Positions 33,606 to 42,622 of a stretch of 64,000 nucleotides of DNA are shown here, piece by piece; the stretch's first letter is position 1, and every line of letters starts with the position of its first letter. Below the pieces are notes generated by a model. That model searched no databases and had not been told where the DNA came from. It worked only from the letters and a program-made list of their open reading frames with translations. A program made the position numbers and the translations under genes. This stretch comes from Neobacillus cucumis (GTDB lineage Bacteria > Bacillota > Bacilli > Bacillales_B > DSM-18226): contig NZ_JAEHGC010000018.1 of the NCBI RefSeq assembly GCF_016107705.1, forward strand, positions 1-64,000. The letters run 5' to 3'.

Positions 33606-35339
33606 ATGAATAAAACTAGATTAAAAAATAAAATCGCTGCAGCTGGCGGCAAAATCTCCGCCGATCTCGTTATCAAAAATGGAAAAATTATCGATGTATT
33701 TAACCAAGAAATCCTAACTGGTGATCTCGCAATCCAAGACGGTATGATTGTCGGAATTGGCGACTTTGAAGGTAAAGAAGTGATCGATGCCAAAAATCGC
33801 TTCGTTTGTCCCGGATTCATTGATGCCCATGTTCATATCGAGTCATCGATGGTCACACCAACAGAATTCGCAAAAGCCGTTCTTCCTCATGGGATTACAA
33901 CGGTAATCGCGGACCCTCACGAAATCGCCAATGTTTCGGGTTCACAAGGGATTCAATTTATGTTGGATGATTCTGATAACCTTCCTCTCGATGTAAAAAT
34001 CATGCTGCCTTCGTGCGTCCCGGCAACACCGTTTGAAAATAGCGGTGCGAGGCTGCTAGCTGATGACTTAAAAGATTTTTACCAACATGGACGTGTCCAT
34101 GGACTGGCTGAGGTAATGGATTACCCGTCCTTACAAAATGCAGATGATCATATTATCGACAAAATCCTGTTAACGGATGAACATAACCTCCCGATTGACG
34201 GGCATTTAGCCGGACTGGATACAACTGCAATAAATATTTATCGCACCGCAGGAATTCGCACTGATCATGAATGCACAACAGCTGCGGAGGCATTGGAACG
34301 GGTGCGTCGCGGGATGTATGTGATGATTCGCGAAGGGTCTGCGGCTAAAAACCTCAAAGCCTTAATTCCTGCTGTAAACCCAAATAATGCGCGCCGCTTC
34401 TTGTTTTGTACGGATGATAAGCACTTGGATGAAATTGTCGACGAAGGCACCATTGACCAAAATGTCCGTTTGGCCATTCGCGCGGGATTGTCCCCGCTAT
34501 TGGCCATTCAAATTGCTAGCTTAAATGCTGCGGAATGCTTTGGACTTCACCAAAAAGGGGCGCTTGCACCCGGATATAAGGCAGACTTTATCTTAGTAGA
34601 CGATCTGGAAACGATGAAGATTTCAGAGGTTTACGTATCGGGTAAACTGACTGCAAAGGATGGAATGTATGTTGGAGAACATCTCCAAGCTAACGTACCA
34701 GGAGAAACCTTGACCCAAACGGTGCACATCCCTAACATTCTGGAAAAAGATTTGCAGATTCCAATCGGTGAAACGGAACGTGCGAATATTATTGGAATTA
34801 TTCCAAATAGTATTGTGACAAAAAAGCTTGAGGAAAAAGTTCAAACGAATGGAGACTTCTTCATCCCTTCACTTGAACAGGACCAATTAAAGCTTGCCGT
34901 TCTTGAACGTCACAAAAACACAGGAAATATTGGACTAGGAATTGTTAAGGGTTTTGGCTATACAAATGGTGCCATCGCGACCACGATTGCACATGATTCC
35001 CATAATATTGTCGCTGCAGGCACAAATGACAAGGATTTATTAGCCGCAATTCAAGCAATCAAGGAATTGAATGGCGGCTGTGTAGTGATGAAAGATGGAG
35101 AAATTTTAGCAGCTCTATCTCTTCCGATTGGAGGATTAATGTCGGATCAAAGTTTTCTTACCATTCACCAGGAATTGAAAAAAATCAATGAAGCACTCGT
35201 ACAAATTGGTTTTACCGGCAACTTTAATCCGTTTTTGACCTTGTCCTTTTTAACTCTTCCGGTGATACCTGAACTGAAACTAACTGATTTGGGACTTTTT
35301 GATGTTGGAACGTTTCGGCATATCGAAGTAGGAATCTAA
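33606..35339 (+). CDS. ade: Adenine deaminase
   Basis: Converts adenine to hypoxanthine and ammonia in purine salvage. The 577-aa length is typical. Metal-binding motifs are PGFIDAHVHIESSMVTP (about 62-78), the DPHEIANVSG segment, DGHLAGLD and RTDHECTT; the C-terminal half has HDSHNIVAAGTND and the family-typical LPIGGLMSD. ATG at 33606 has GAGAGGGTCTGAGAACC upstream. Control by a guanine-type riboswitch is inferred from the leader. It is convergent with the proline dehydrogenase gene. Confidence 0.92.
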   Translation: MNKTRLKNKIAAAGGKISADLVIKNGKIIDVFNQEILTGDLAIQDGMIVGIGDFEGKEVIDAKNRFVCPGFIDAHVHIESSMVTPTEFAKAVLPHGITTVIADPHEIANVSGSQGIQFMLDDSDNLPLDVKIMLPSCVPATPFENSGARLLADDLKDFYQHGRVHGLAEVMDYPSLQNADDHIIDKILLTDEHNLPIDGHLAGLDTTAINIYRTAGIRTDHECTTAAEALERVRRGMYVMIREGSAAKNLKALIPAVNPNNARRFLFCTDDKHLDEIVDEGTIDQNVRLAIRAGLSPLLAIQIASLNAAECFGLHQKGALAPGYKADFILVDDLETMKISEVYVSGKLTAKDGMYVGEHLQANVPGETLTQTVHIPNILEKDLQIPIGETERANIIGIIPNSIVTKKLEEKVQTNGDFFIPSLEQDQLKLAVLERHKNTGNIGLGIVKGFGYTNGAIATTIAHDSHNIVAAGTNDKDLLAAIQAIKELNGGCVVMKDGEILAALSLPIGGLMSDQSFLTIHQELKKINEALVQIGFTGNFNPFLTLSFLTLPVIPELKLTDLGLFDVGTFRHIEVGI

Positions 35340-35340
35340 T

Positions 35341-35377
35341 AAAAAGACCTGTACATTCACGATGTACAGGTCTTTTA
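35341..35377. terminator. Bidirectional terminator between ade and proline dehydrogenase
   Basis: GACCTGTACAT (35346-35356) and ATGTACAGGTC (35362-35372) make an 11-bp perfect stem with a 5-nt loop, flanked by A5 and T4. Confidence 0.9.
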
Positions 35378-35382
35378 TCAAT

Positions 35383-36366
35383 TTATTTACGTTTTTTCTT
35401 ACCGTTTTTAGTCATTCTTCCTATTACGAAAGCACCAGCTGCCAACCCAATCATGGTGTTGGTTTTCTTATTAAATACTTGTTTTGCCACAAGATTTAAG
35501 TTTTGCGGTCTTTCCGCTAAACGGCGCATGAAATAGCCGTACCAGTCATTTCCGAATGGAACATACGTACAGAAGTTGTAGCCTTCGCTTGCTAATTTTA
35601 ATTGAAGGTCTTTTCTGAAACCGTACAGCATTTGGAATTCAAATTTATCATTTGGAATATCGTTCTTCTTCACAAATTCCTTCACATGGTTAATGACACG
35701 GTGGTCATGTGTCGCAATCGAAGTGAATTTACCATTTAATAAATGCCATTCAATTAGTTTGATAAAGTTGTTATCGATATCTTTTTTATCTTGGTACGCG
35801 TATTCTTCCGGCTCTTTATAAGCACCTTTTACGATACGCAGACGGTAGTTTTTATATTTTTCAAGGTTTTCCTGTGCATTATAGAAATAAGCTTGGATAA
35901 CCGTTCCAACATTATCATATTCTCTTGAAAGCTCATCTAATAGATCAAACGAAGGCTGTAAGTGGCCATAATCTTCCATATCAAAGTTAATGAAGATTCC
36001 ATATTCATTAGCTCTGTGTACGATTTCTTGCAAATTGCTTAAGCAAAAATCATATTCGATATCCAAACCAAGCTGTGTTGGTTTTAAAGAAATATGAGCA
36101 TCTACTTTATTCTCATGAATCGCTTCAATTACTTGAAGAATTTGATCTTTCGCTTCCGTAGCTTCCTCTTTTTTGAAGACGAACTCCCCTAAGTTGTCAA
36201 CCGTACATGAAATTCCTTGGGCATTTAATTCTTTAATGCTTTTGATTACTTCTGGAATATTAGTACCCGCAACAACACTTTGAGCACCCATTTTTAATCC
36301 ATACTTTTTAGCAGCACTATTCAAAAATTGATTTTGCGATAAGCCGATAAAAAAGTCTCTTAACAT
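35383..36366 (-). CDS. putB: Proline dehydrogenase, monofunctional
   Basis: FAD-dependent oxidation of proline to pyrroline-5-carboxylate, first step of proline catabolism. The 327-aa length fits the Gram-positive monofunctional type. Conserved barrel motifs are SLKPTQLG, FDMEDYG, YFYNAQENLEKY, RIVKGAYKEPEEYAYQDK, IATHDHRVI, FQMLYGFRKDLQ, YVPFGNDWYGYFMRRLAERPQN. The C-terminus ends in a Lys/Arg-rich tail after a short hydrophobic stretch (LAAGAFVIG), which may touch the membrane. No P5C dehydrogenase gene is adjacent. A CodY-like box lies in its promoter region. Confidence 0.9.
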   Translation of the reverse strand: MLRDFFIGLSQNQFLNSAAKKYGLKMGAQSVVAGTNIPEVIKSIKELNAQGISCTVDNLGEFVFKKEEATEAKDQILQVIEAIHENKVDAHISLKPTQLGLDIEYDFCLSNLQEIVHRANEYGIFINFDMEDYGHLQPSFDLLDELSREYDNVGTVIQAYFYNAQENLEKYKNYRLRIVKGAYKEPEEYAYQDKKDIDNNFIKLIEWHLLNGKFTSIATHDHRVINHVKEFVKKNDIPNDKFEFQMLYGFRKDLQLKLASEGYNFCTYVPFGNDWYGYFMRRLAERPQNLNLVAKQVFNKKTNTMIGLAAGAFVIGRMTKNGKKKRK

Positions 36367-36420
36367 AGCAATTACCCCTTGTTCTTTTTGATTTAATTAT
36401 AGCATGTTTTTTTAATCAAG

Positions 36421-36448
36421 ATTATTTTACAAATTTTCGTAAAATAAT
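36421..36448. promoter_or_regulatory. Inverted repeat with CodY-like box upstream of putB
   Basis: ATTATTTTAC and GTAAAATAAT form a 10-bp perfect inverted repeat with an 8-bp spacer, about 20 bp upstream of the TATAAT at 36398-36403 on the minus strand. Within it AATTTTCGTAAAATA (36432-36446) matches the CodY consensus AATTTTCWGAAAATT at 12 of 15 positions. CodY acts on proline genes in B. subtilis, so control is plausible; binding is inferred. Confidence 0.5.
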
Positions 36449-36586
36449 TTTTTTACTGCAAATTGGTAGCGTTTTAGTTTTTTAGCATATCAAACATACT
36501 TATCTTAATACATAAAAATTCGAACATCAACCTTCGTTATAACAAAAAGAATTTTCAAAATTATTATTCAAATAAAAATAATAACA

Positions 36587-36612
36587 GGCACTCCAATTGG
36601 TTTTGAAGTACC
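36587..36612 (-). terminator. Probable terminator of cotH
   Basis: On the minus strand GGTACTTC pairs with GGAGTGCC over eight positions (two G-U pairs), followed by TGTTATTATTTTTATTT. It touches the cotH stop codon. It carries the ACAGGCAC word of the dispersed motif. Confidence 0.6.
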
Positions 36613-37703
36613 TAATCAAACATCGCTACTTTCTTTTTCAAATAGTTTCTTCTTTCTTCAATATATAAGGTGAAAATGGCCAATTCTTGATCAAATTGAT
36701 CGATTTGTTGCTTTTTATAGGGGTCATGTAAGACAGAGGGGCGAATCGCTTGAAGGAGTTGCTCCACTCTTGGTGCCATAAATTCAACCGTGAATTGATG
36801 ATTCATAATATCCTCAAGCAGCCTGTGATACTGACTGCGAAAGCGGTCTTCATTTAGGATTCGGGCAGTTAATGTATTGAAGCCATCAAAGGGAACATAG
36901 TTCGCTTCCATTCGCTTCCCATTCACATCTCTTCCCCAAGTTGCATCGTAATCCCATGGAATGACCTCAAACAAACCAGTGGCTCCATTGCGGTAGAGTG
37001 CGTAATTATGAACAAACCCGTCGTAGTTCGAGGTGAACACCACTCCTGCGACCCAGCGAAGATATTTCTCTACATTTATATATTTTTGGATTCCTTTTTC
37101 AAATTCAGCCTTTGGAAGGGTATTAACTTTATAAATAAACTCCTGTAAATGGAGATCATCTTTAGCACTTCCCCATTGTCGTTCATATCCTAACTTCAAC
37201 GATTTTTTCGTTTCCTTATCTAAATCACTCATGAGTGAAAAATTGGCATCGCCATCGACCGCATAAAAGATGGCACCATTTGGCAGACTCCTTCGCTTGA
37301 TAAAATTTTCATCCACCGACTCAATTTCCAAATATACGCCTTCTGCTTTTCCGTTTATCGTTAAAAAGACATGGCGGGATTGGGGTGCAAGACAGCCGAT
37401 TTCTTTAAAAAATTCAAAGGATAATTTGTTACGGATGAGGGAAGGATCTTTAAACTCAGCGTTAAGATGAACTAATGAGGATCCTTTAAATTTCTTAGGT
37501 TTATAATAGGCAATTTGATAAGACTTTTTTTCAAAATCACGAATATGTGATCCCCGGTAGCTGAGATCAATCTCGAGTTTCTTCCCTTCGATCGCAAGCT
37601 GGGCCGGGACTGGATCGTCAATCCAGATATCCCTTTTTAGTTCCCGTAAGTCAATTGGGTTTATAAAGATTTTATATTGAGGTAATTTGAAAGTCTCGTC
37701 CAT
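36612..37703 (-). CDS. cotH: CotH-family spore coat protein kinase
   Basis: Protein of 363 aa of the CotH family, atypical kinases that phosphorylate spore coat proteins (CotG, CotB) in Bacillus. Recognisable motifs are YRGSHIRDFEKKSYQIAYYKPKKF, HLNAEFKDPSLIRNKLSFEFFKEIG, PQSRHVFLTINGKAEGVYLEIESVDENFI, NYDGFVHNYALYRN and VIPWDYDATWGRDVNG; the last holds the DxDxxxG-type metal-binding aspartates. The divergent gene at 37890 codes for a CotG-like protein, the same arrangement as cotH-cotG in B. subtilis, which supports the assignment. ATG at 37703 has AGGAGGGGG upstream. Confidence 0.88.
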   Translation of the reverse strand: MDETFKLPQYKIFINPIDLRELKRDIWIDDPVPAQLAIEGKKLEIDLSYRGSHIRDFEKKSYQIAYYKPKKFKGSSLVHLNAEFKDPSLIRNKLSFEFFKEIGCLAPQSRHVFLTINGKAEGVYLEIESVDENFIKRRSLPNGAIFYAVDGDANFSLMSDLDKETKKSLKLGYERQWGSAKDDLHLQEFIYKVNTLPKAEFEKGIQKYINVEKYLRWVAGVVFTSNYDGFVHNYALYRNGATGLFEVIPWDYDATWGRDVNGKRMEANYVPFDGFNTLTARILNEDRFRSQYHRLLEDIMNHQFTVEFMAPRVEQLLQAIRPSVLHDPYKKQQIDQFDQELAIFTLYIEERRNYLKKKVAMFD

Positions 37704-37889
37704 GATTTCCCCCTCCTAGTTTATTCGTATTCAGGAAAAATTTTTAGGTCACCAGCGGACAACAATTTACGTAGGATTGGGCGAATGCCCCAAACAAGTA
37801 CGAGCCGATTTACGTAACTTGATAAAAGAAGAGAGAGGTTATGGCTTTTTCGTTTTAATCCCTCTTTCGTGAAATAAGGAGGTGCAATT

Positions 37890-38225
37890 ATGAACGATTA
37901 TTCATCAGAAGATATTCAGAGAGCAGCAGAGGAAGTACAAAGAGGCGGATTTGGTGATTTCATGTTCAGAGATCCGGGATTTGGCCGTACTTCACGGAGA
38001 CAAACTTCTTCAAGACGCAACACTTCTAGGAAGCGTACAACAACCAGAAGAAAAACTTCACGTAAGCAAACTTCTAGAAGAGTTACTTCTAGACGAAATA
38101 CCACCAGACACCACAACCATTGCGCACACCGCTCCAACTGGAGAACCATGGTTCGGGGCAACCAAGAAATCAGTACCTGCTGGGACGACGGCAACATGTG
38201 GGAACTAAGAATCCGAAACCTTTAA
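37890..38225 (+). CDS. cotG: CotG-like spore coat protein
   Basis: Small basic protein of 111 aa. The N-terminus, YSSEDIQRAAEEVQRGGFGDF, resembles B. subtilis CotG (YSHSDIEEAVKSAKKEGLKDY), and the C-terminal CWDDGNMWEL resembles its DGNCWVV end. The centre (about 33-74) is a repeat of five to six residues of the type TSRRQ, TSSRRN, TSRKR, TTRRK, TSRKQ, TSRRV, TSRRN. B. subtilis CotG has Ser-Lys/His-rich repeats; here Thr, Ser and Arg dominate. These are likely CotH phosphorylation sites. GGAGGTG lies seven bases before ATG at 37890. A sporulation promoter is expected but I could not place one with confidence. Confidence 0.82.
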   Translation: MNDYSSEDIQRAAEEVQRGGFGDFMFRDPGFGRTSRRQTSSRRNTSRKRTTTRRKTSRKQTSRRVTSRRNTTRHHNHCAHRSNWRTMVRGNQEISTCWDDGNMWELRIRNL

Positions 38226-38230
38226 AGCAG

Positions 38231-38332
38231 TGACAGGCACCGCCCGTGGACTTTTGCACTATTTTGTCCGTCCTGGGTGGACAATCAAAATAAACAACAG
38301 GCACCTTCCCCAATCGGGCGGTGCCTGTTGTT
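38231..38332. repeat. MITE-like element with CAGGCACC inverted repeats
   Basis: CAGGCACCGCCCG (38234-38246) is matched by its perfect inverse CGGGCGGTGCCTG (38315-38327). Nested inside is TTGTCC/GGACAA (about 38265-38284). A second hairpin, AACAACAGGCACC (38293-38305) with GGTGCCTGTTGTT (38320-38332), is a perfect 13-bp stem placed right after the FrnE-like gene's stop and may work as its terminator. There is no coding capacity. Confidence 0.65.
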
Positions 38333-38339
38333 CTGTAGT

Positions 38340-39071
38340 TTATTTTTTTTCTGGAATTCCGCAGCTGCCATCTGTGCAGGTTGCGTCCTCTGCACTTTCA
38401 GTTGAGAGGTCCTTTAGCACGACTGGTGCAGCAGATTCCTCTTGCCATACTTGCTGGAGTGCACCTAAGAAGGTTGCGATTGGCTGTGCTCCGGAAATCG
38501 CGTATTTTTGGTTAATAACAAAATATGGTACACCGCTGATGCCGTATTGCTGGGCAATCGATTCATCAATGCGGACATCATTGGCGAAAGACGTTTGGTC
38601 TTGTAGTACATTTAATACTTCTAGACTGTCTAAGCCTGCTGCAGCAGCAATATCTGCCAAGGTTTCGTAATCACCGATATTCTTTCCATCTGTAAAGTAA
38701 GCATGGAGTAGCTTTTCAGTAACCTCGGTTTCTTTTCCATGTTCTTTGGCAAATTTGGCTAGACGATGAGCGTCAAAGGTGTTCGTTGGTTTCATCGTAT
38801 CAAAATTATAGCTTAAGCCGACGTTAGCGGCCTGCTGCCCGACGCTCTGATTCGCTTGCTTTGCCTGTTCAAGACTCATGCGGTATTTGCCAGCGAGTAC
38901 TTCATGAATAGATTCACCACTGTATTTTGGCGAGTTTGGATCGAGTTCAAAGCTTTTAAATTCAACCTCTACCTGGTCCCGATTCGGGAATTGTGCCAAT
39001 GCCTCCTCCAGGTGACGTTTTCCTATATAACAAAATGGACAAACAAAATCTGACCATACCTCTATTTTCAT
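38340..39071 (-). CDS. DsbA-family (FrnE-like) oxidoreductase
   Basis: Thioredoxin-fold protein of 243 aa. The redox motif is CPFC in WSDFVCPFCYIGKRHLEEAL near the N-terminus; a helical domain is inserted after it and the cis-Pro region is GISGVPYFVINQKYAISGAQ. FrnE-like proteins act in the cytoplasm and include disulfide isomerases and 2-hydroxychromene-2-carboxylate isomerase relatives. The C-terminal tail has an extra CTDGSC pair (Cys near 232 and 237), which could form a second redox site or bind metal. ATG at 39071 has GAGGTG upstream. Confidence 0.82.
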   Translation of the reverse strand: MKIEVWSDFVCPFCYIGKRHLEEALAQFPNRDQVEVEFKSFELDPNSPKYSGESIHEVLAGKYRMSLEQAKQANQSVGQQAANVGLSYNFDTMKPTNTFDAHRLAKFAKEHGKETEVTEKLLHAYFTDGKNIGDYETLADIAAAAGLDSLEVLNVLQDQTSFANDVRIDESIAQQYGISGVPYFVINQKYAISGAQPIATFLGALQQVWQEESAAPVVLKDLSTESAEDATCTDGSCGIPEKK

Positions 39072-39246
39072 GGTTACACCTCATTTTTCTGATGAATAAA
39101 GATAGTGTACCATATGAGGGGGAAATGCCAATGGAATATGCTTCGTAAGGAAAGATTGTCCCAAAAAACAGTTTCAAGGACATTTCTACGAGTATCCCAG
39201 AAGATATTGCCCTAAAATCACTAATCATAGGAAATAGCAAGGTTTA

Positions 39247-40608
39247 TTACCCAAATATCTTCCCCGGATTCAAAATCCCCTTCGGATCAAGCGCAAATTT
39301 AATGGCTTTCATTACATCCAATGACTCCCCATGTTCCTTGCGCTGATATTTAGTTTTTCCAACCCCTACCCCATGCTCGCCTGTACAGGAACCGCCCCGG
39401 CTGAGGGCATAATCAACCAAATGGGCATTCAGATCAGCCGCTTTTTTCATCTCTTCCGGATCATCAACATCAATCATAATGATGGAATGGTAGTTTCCAT
39501 CTCCTACATGTCCTAATAGAGCACCGTCCAAACCAATCCGATCAATCGCCTCGCGGGCATCATGAATCGCACCGCTCAATTCTGACATCGGAACACACAC
39601 ATCGGTAACCATCATTTTTTTCCCGGGAGACTTATGTACAAAAGCATACGCTAAATTATGACGGACCTCCCAAAGCTGGGCACGTGCCTTTGAATCCGTC
39701 TCAAACAAGAACTCTTCGCAACCGTGGTCCTGAGCAATTTTTTTAGCAAAATCAGCATCATACTGAAGACCAGCCTCATTCCCATGGAATTCCATGAACA
39801 GTGTTGGTTTAACCGGATAATCCGTGTGGTTATAAAGATTTACCTGCATAATCGAGCGAGCATCAACTAATTCAATCCGTGCCATCTGAATCCCGGCGGA
39901 GAGAATATCGGTAACCGTTGCAACAGCCTCTTCCACACTTGGAAAAACAGCCCGTGCCGCGCTGATCACTTCCGGTATCCCGAAAACACGTAAGGTTAAT
40001 TCTGTAAATGCCCCCAGTGTCCCTTCAGATCCAACAAACAATCCAGTAATATGATAGCCTGAGGACGATTTCGCCGTCATACTACCAGTATGAATAATGC
40101 GTCCGTCTGCTAAAACCACTTCCAAATCACGGACTTGATCCCGCATCACCCCATAGCGGACAGAGGTTGTTCCACTTGCATTGGTCGCCGCCATACCACC
40201 AACCGTTGCATCCGCTCCTGGATCCACCGGGAAAAATAAACCATATTTTTTTAACTCTTTATTTAATTGCGTCCGGGTAACCCCTGGTTGTACACGCACT
40301 AAAAAGTCGTTTGGGCGAACCTCAAGGACTTGATTCATCAGTTGAAAATCAAGGGAAATTCCACCTTGATAGGGAATCACATGCCCCTCCAAACTCGACC
40401 CAAAGCCAAATGGTGTTACTGGGATTTCGTGATCATTTGCATACTTTAGGATCGCACTGACTTCTTCTTTATTTTTCGTAAAAACAACCACATCCGGTAA
40501 ATGCGGTGTGTGATAGGACTCATCTTTACTATGCTGCTCTAAAACCGTTGGGTTTTCCGTGACCTGTTCCTCGGGTAGAATTTTTCTTAATTCGTCTAAT
40601 AATATCAT
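39247..40608 (-). CDS. FAD-linked oxidase, GlcD/D-lactate dehydrogenase type
   Basis: Soluble flavoprotein of 453 aa that oxidises a D-2-hydroxyacid (glycolate or D-lactate). The PCMH-type FAD domain has VTPFGFGSSLEGH, VQPGVTRTQLNKELKKYGLFFPVDPGADATVGGMAATNASG and KSSSGYHITGLFVGSEGTLG; the C-terminal catalytic half has GHVGDGNYHS and the signature SCTGEHGVGVGKTKY. No glcE or glcF partner lies beside it, so it is of the single-subunit kind. ATG at 40608 has GAGAGGGC upstream. It probably forms its own unit. Confidence 0.87.
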   Translation of the reverse strand: MILLDELRKILPEEQVTENPTVLEQHSKDESYHTPHLPDVVVFTKNKEEVSAILKYANDHEIPVTPFGFGSSLEGHVIPYQGGISLDFQLMNQVLEVRPNDFLVRVQPGVTRTQLNKELKKYGLFFPVDPGADATVGGMAATNASGTTSVRYGVMRDQVRDLEVVLADGRIIHTGSMTAKSSSGYHITGLFVGSEGTLGAFTELTLRVFGIPEVISAARAVFPSVEEAVATVTDILSAGIQMARIELVDARSIMQVNLYNHTDYPVKPTLFMEFHGNEAGLQYDADFAKKIAQDHGCEEFLFETDSKARAQLWEVRHNLAYAFVHKSPGKKMMVTDVCVPMSELSGAIHDAREAIDRIGLDGALLGHVGDGNYHSIIMIDVDDPEEMKKAADLNAHLVDYALSRGGSCTGEHGVGVGKTKYQRKEHGESLDVMKAIKFALDPKGILNPGKIFG

Positions 40609-40710
40609 TTTCAGCCAGCCCTCTCTTGAATATTCGGAAAAGTAATACTAATAGAACAATTATAGAACAAGACGGAATGATTTCAAACTTTGAAGATTAC
40701 TAGAATGCTA

Positions 40711-40737
40711 AAAAGGTGCCAAAATAAGGCACCTTTT
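40711..40737. terminator. Terminator of the APC permease gene
   Basis: AAAAGGTGCC and GGCACCTTTT form a 10-bp perfect stem with a 7-nt loop, 7 bp after the permease stop. Confidence 0.88.
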
Positions 40738-40744
40738 GCTAAAA

Positions 40745-42280
40745 TTATTCTTTCTCATGCTCAAATTCATCTTCCAGCCTTCTGATTTCATCCACTGATT
40801 TTTCAAGTGCAGCCTGCGGGCCTTTGAAATGCTTCTTGTAGTAGGCAAGGTCCATGATGACCAACACCACAAACATCCCAATCAAGGCGTAGGCTGCCAT
40901 TTGATTTGGCGGTATGACCATGATGACGCAAATAAATACAATCCAGATTAAGCTGATCACATTGATTGGTTTGCTCCATTTCCCTAACGCCCAAGGACCA
41001 TAATGCTTTGGTAAAAATAAACCTTTCGATTCGGCTCTAAGTTTCAGATAGATAGGGATTCCGTATGCCACATACAAACCGACCACACTTACCGCGGTTA
41101 AGAAGGCAATCGTTGAGTAGCCAGCATTCGGATTGACCAACTTCGTAATGTAATCGATCAACGCTAAGATAAAGGAAAGAATAACAGCAAGCCAGATGGC
41201 CTTTGCCGGTGTCCTGAATTTGCGGCTGATTTCTGCCCAATGACGGCTGAGCGGCATTCCATTATCCCTTGAAAATGCATACATCATCCGCGAAAATGAA
41301 GTAATCGATGAAAGACCGCAGAAGAACATGGCAAAGGTTACTAGCCATAAAACAATGTTTCCAAATGTGCCGCCTAATGCCTTACTAATTACAAAAATAA
41401 AGGCATTATCAGAGTTCACCGCACCGTTCGCATCATGAATGGATAGTGTGACGAACGCGAGCATGATAAAGCCAAAGACAAATGAGAAGGCAACGGAGTT
41501 AAAAATCCCCCATGGGGCTCGGACACGTGGATGAACTGTTTCTTCAATGGTGTGGGCCGAAGCATCATAGCCGGTGAAGGTCCATTGTGCCTGCAATAAT
41601 CCGATTAAAAATGCCAGGAAATAAGGTTTGTCGGAAAAGGTTTGACCGACATGGAATAGATAATCAATCGGCTGTAGTCCGTGCTTCGTGAAGAAGGCTA
41701 AACTGACCACTAAAATGGCAACGACAGCCATGTGATACCAAGCAGAGAAATCATTTAATTTTGCGACAATTTTGATACCAATATGGTTGAGGATTCCGTG
41801 TAATAGGAGGACAACGCCAAAAACGATTAGGGTGGTTGTATCAGTAGATTGATAGTTGAAGATTCCTGCAAGAAGTGGGTCGGCGAATAAGGCTACAGAG
41901 TAATCGATTCCGGCGACGATTCCAATTTGACCAATTAAGTTAATCCAGGCAGTATACCAGCCGATTCGCGTTCCTTTTAAGGCAGCGGCCCAGTGGTAAA
42001 GTGCCCCGGCGGTTGGAATGGCTGAAGCTAGTTCTGAAAGTGAAGCGGCGACTAGCATGACGAAAAAGGCAACGATGGTCCAGCCAAATCCCATCATTCC
42101 CGGACCGCCGTAGGTTAATCCGTGACCGTAAAGGGAAACTGCACCTGTTAATATGGAAATAATTGAAAATGAGATCGCAAAGTTCGAAAAGCCGCCCATG
42201 TCGCGTAAGAGCTCCTGGGCATATCCATAACGATTGAGGTGTTTTTTATCCTCGAGCAATTGTTGGTCCCTGCTCTTCAT
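40745..42280 (-). CDS. APC-superfamily amine/amino acid permease
   Basis: Membrane carrier of 511 aa with twelve segments of the amino acid/choline transporter (ACT) subfamily, judged from LLRDMGGFSNFAISFSIISILTGAVSLYGHGL, GGPGMMGFGW and TFTGYDASAHTIEETVHP. Family members carry GABA, choline and polyamines; the substrate here is unknown. ATG at 42280 is chosen because AAAGGGGAG lies six bases upstream; an in-frame ATG at 42298 overlaps the stop of the preceding small gene. A charged C-terminal tail of about 30 residues is cytoplasmic. It lies in the same direction downstream of the eut operon but is separated from it by a terminator and a repeat array. Confidence 0.83.
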   Translation of the reverse strand: MKSRDQQLLEDKKHLNRYGYAQELLRDMGGFSNFAISFSIISILTGAVSLYGHGLTYGGPGMMGFGWTIVAFFVMLVAASLSELASAIPTAGALYHWAAALKGTRIGWYTAWINLIGQIGIVAGIDYSVALFADPLLAGIFNYQSTDTTTLIVFGVVLLLHGILNHIGIKIVAKLNDFSAWYHMAVVAILVVSLAFFTKHGLQPIDYLFHVGQTFSDKPYFLAFLIGLLQAQWTFTGYDASAHTIEETVHPRVRAPWGIFNSVAFSFVFGFIMLAFVTLSIHDANGAVNSDNAFIFVISKALGGTFGNIVLWLVTFAMFFCGLSSITSFSRMMYAFSRDNGMPLSRHWAEISRKFRTPAKAIWLAVILSFILALIDYITKLVNPNAGYSTIAFLTAVSVVGLYVAYGIPIYLKLRAESKGLFLPKHYGPWALGKWSKPINVISLIWIVFICVIMVIPPNQMAAYALIGMFVVLVIMDLAYYKKHFKGPQAALEKSVDEIRRLEDEFEHEKE

Positions 42281-42294
42281 TCGATTCTCCCCTT

Positions 42295-42441
42295 TCATGA
42301 TTCCTTTTCTGCTTCATTACCGACAAAAATTTCATGTTCTTCATCATTAAAGGATCTTACATTCTTATTTGCCTTCATCCCAATGGCTGTACCGACAACA
42401 AGCGTAAAGATAATCATCGCAAATCCGATTACAACCCCCAT
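42295..42441 (-). CDS. Small single-span membrane protein coupled to the permease
   Basis: A 48-residue protein, starting at ATG 42441 with AAAGGAGGGGAG upstream. It has one N-terminal membrane segment (VVIGFAMIIFTLVVGTAIGM) and a polar, acidic cytoplasmic tail. Its stop codon at 42295 lies inside the ribosome binding region of the permease gene, so the two are translationally coupled. The layout recalls small accessory subunits of transporters such as MetS of MetPS, but I see no sequence match that proves the family. Confidence 0.7.
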   Translation of the reverse strand: MGVVIGFAMIIFTLVVGTAIGMKANKNVRSFNDEEHEIFVGNEAEKES

Positions 42442-42622
42442 TCGCTCCCCTCCTTTCGGTTTAAATAAAAAGACCAAATATGGTCAAGTTATCACCATAT
42501 TATTCTCGAAAACCATTAAATATACCTTGTGAAATTTTCACATGGTGCCTGTCACCTTTGCTCATTATTTTACAAGTTGATGAGGTTTCCTTTTACCTTG
42601 GAAAGAAAAATGGAGCTCATTT

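Noticed and set aside
38962..39240. 92-codon minus-strand frame before the FrnE-like gene
   Set aside because: It overlaps the start of the FrnE-like gene in another frame and has no ribosome binding site or recognisable content.
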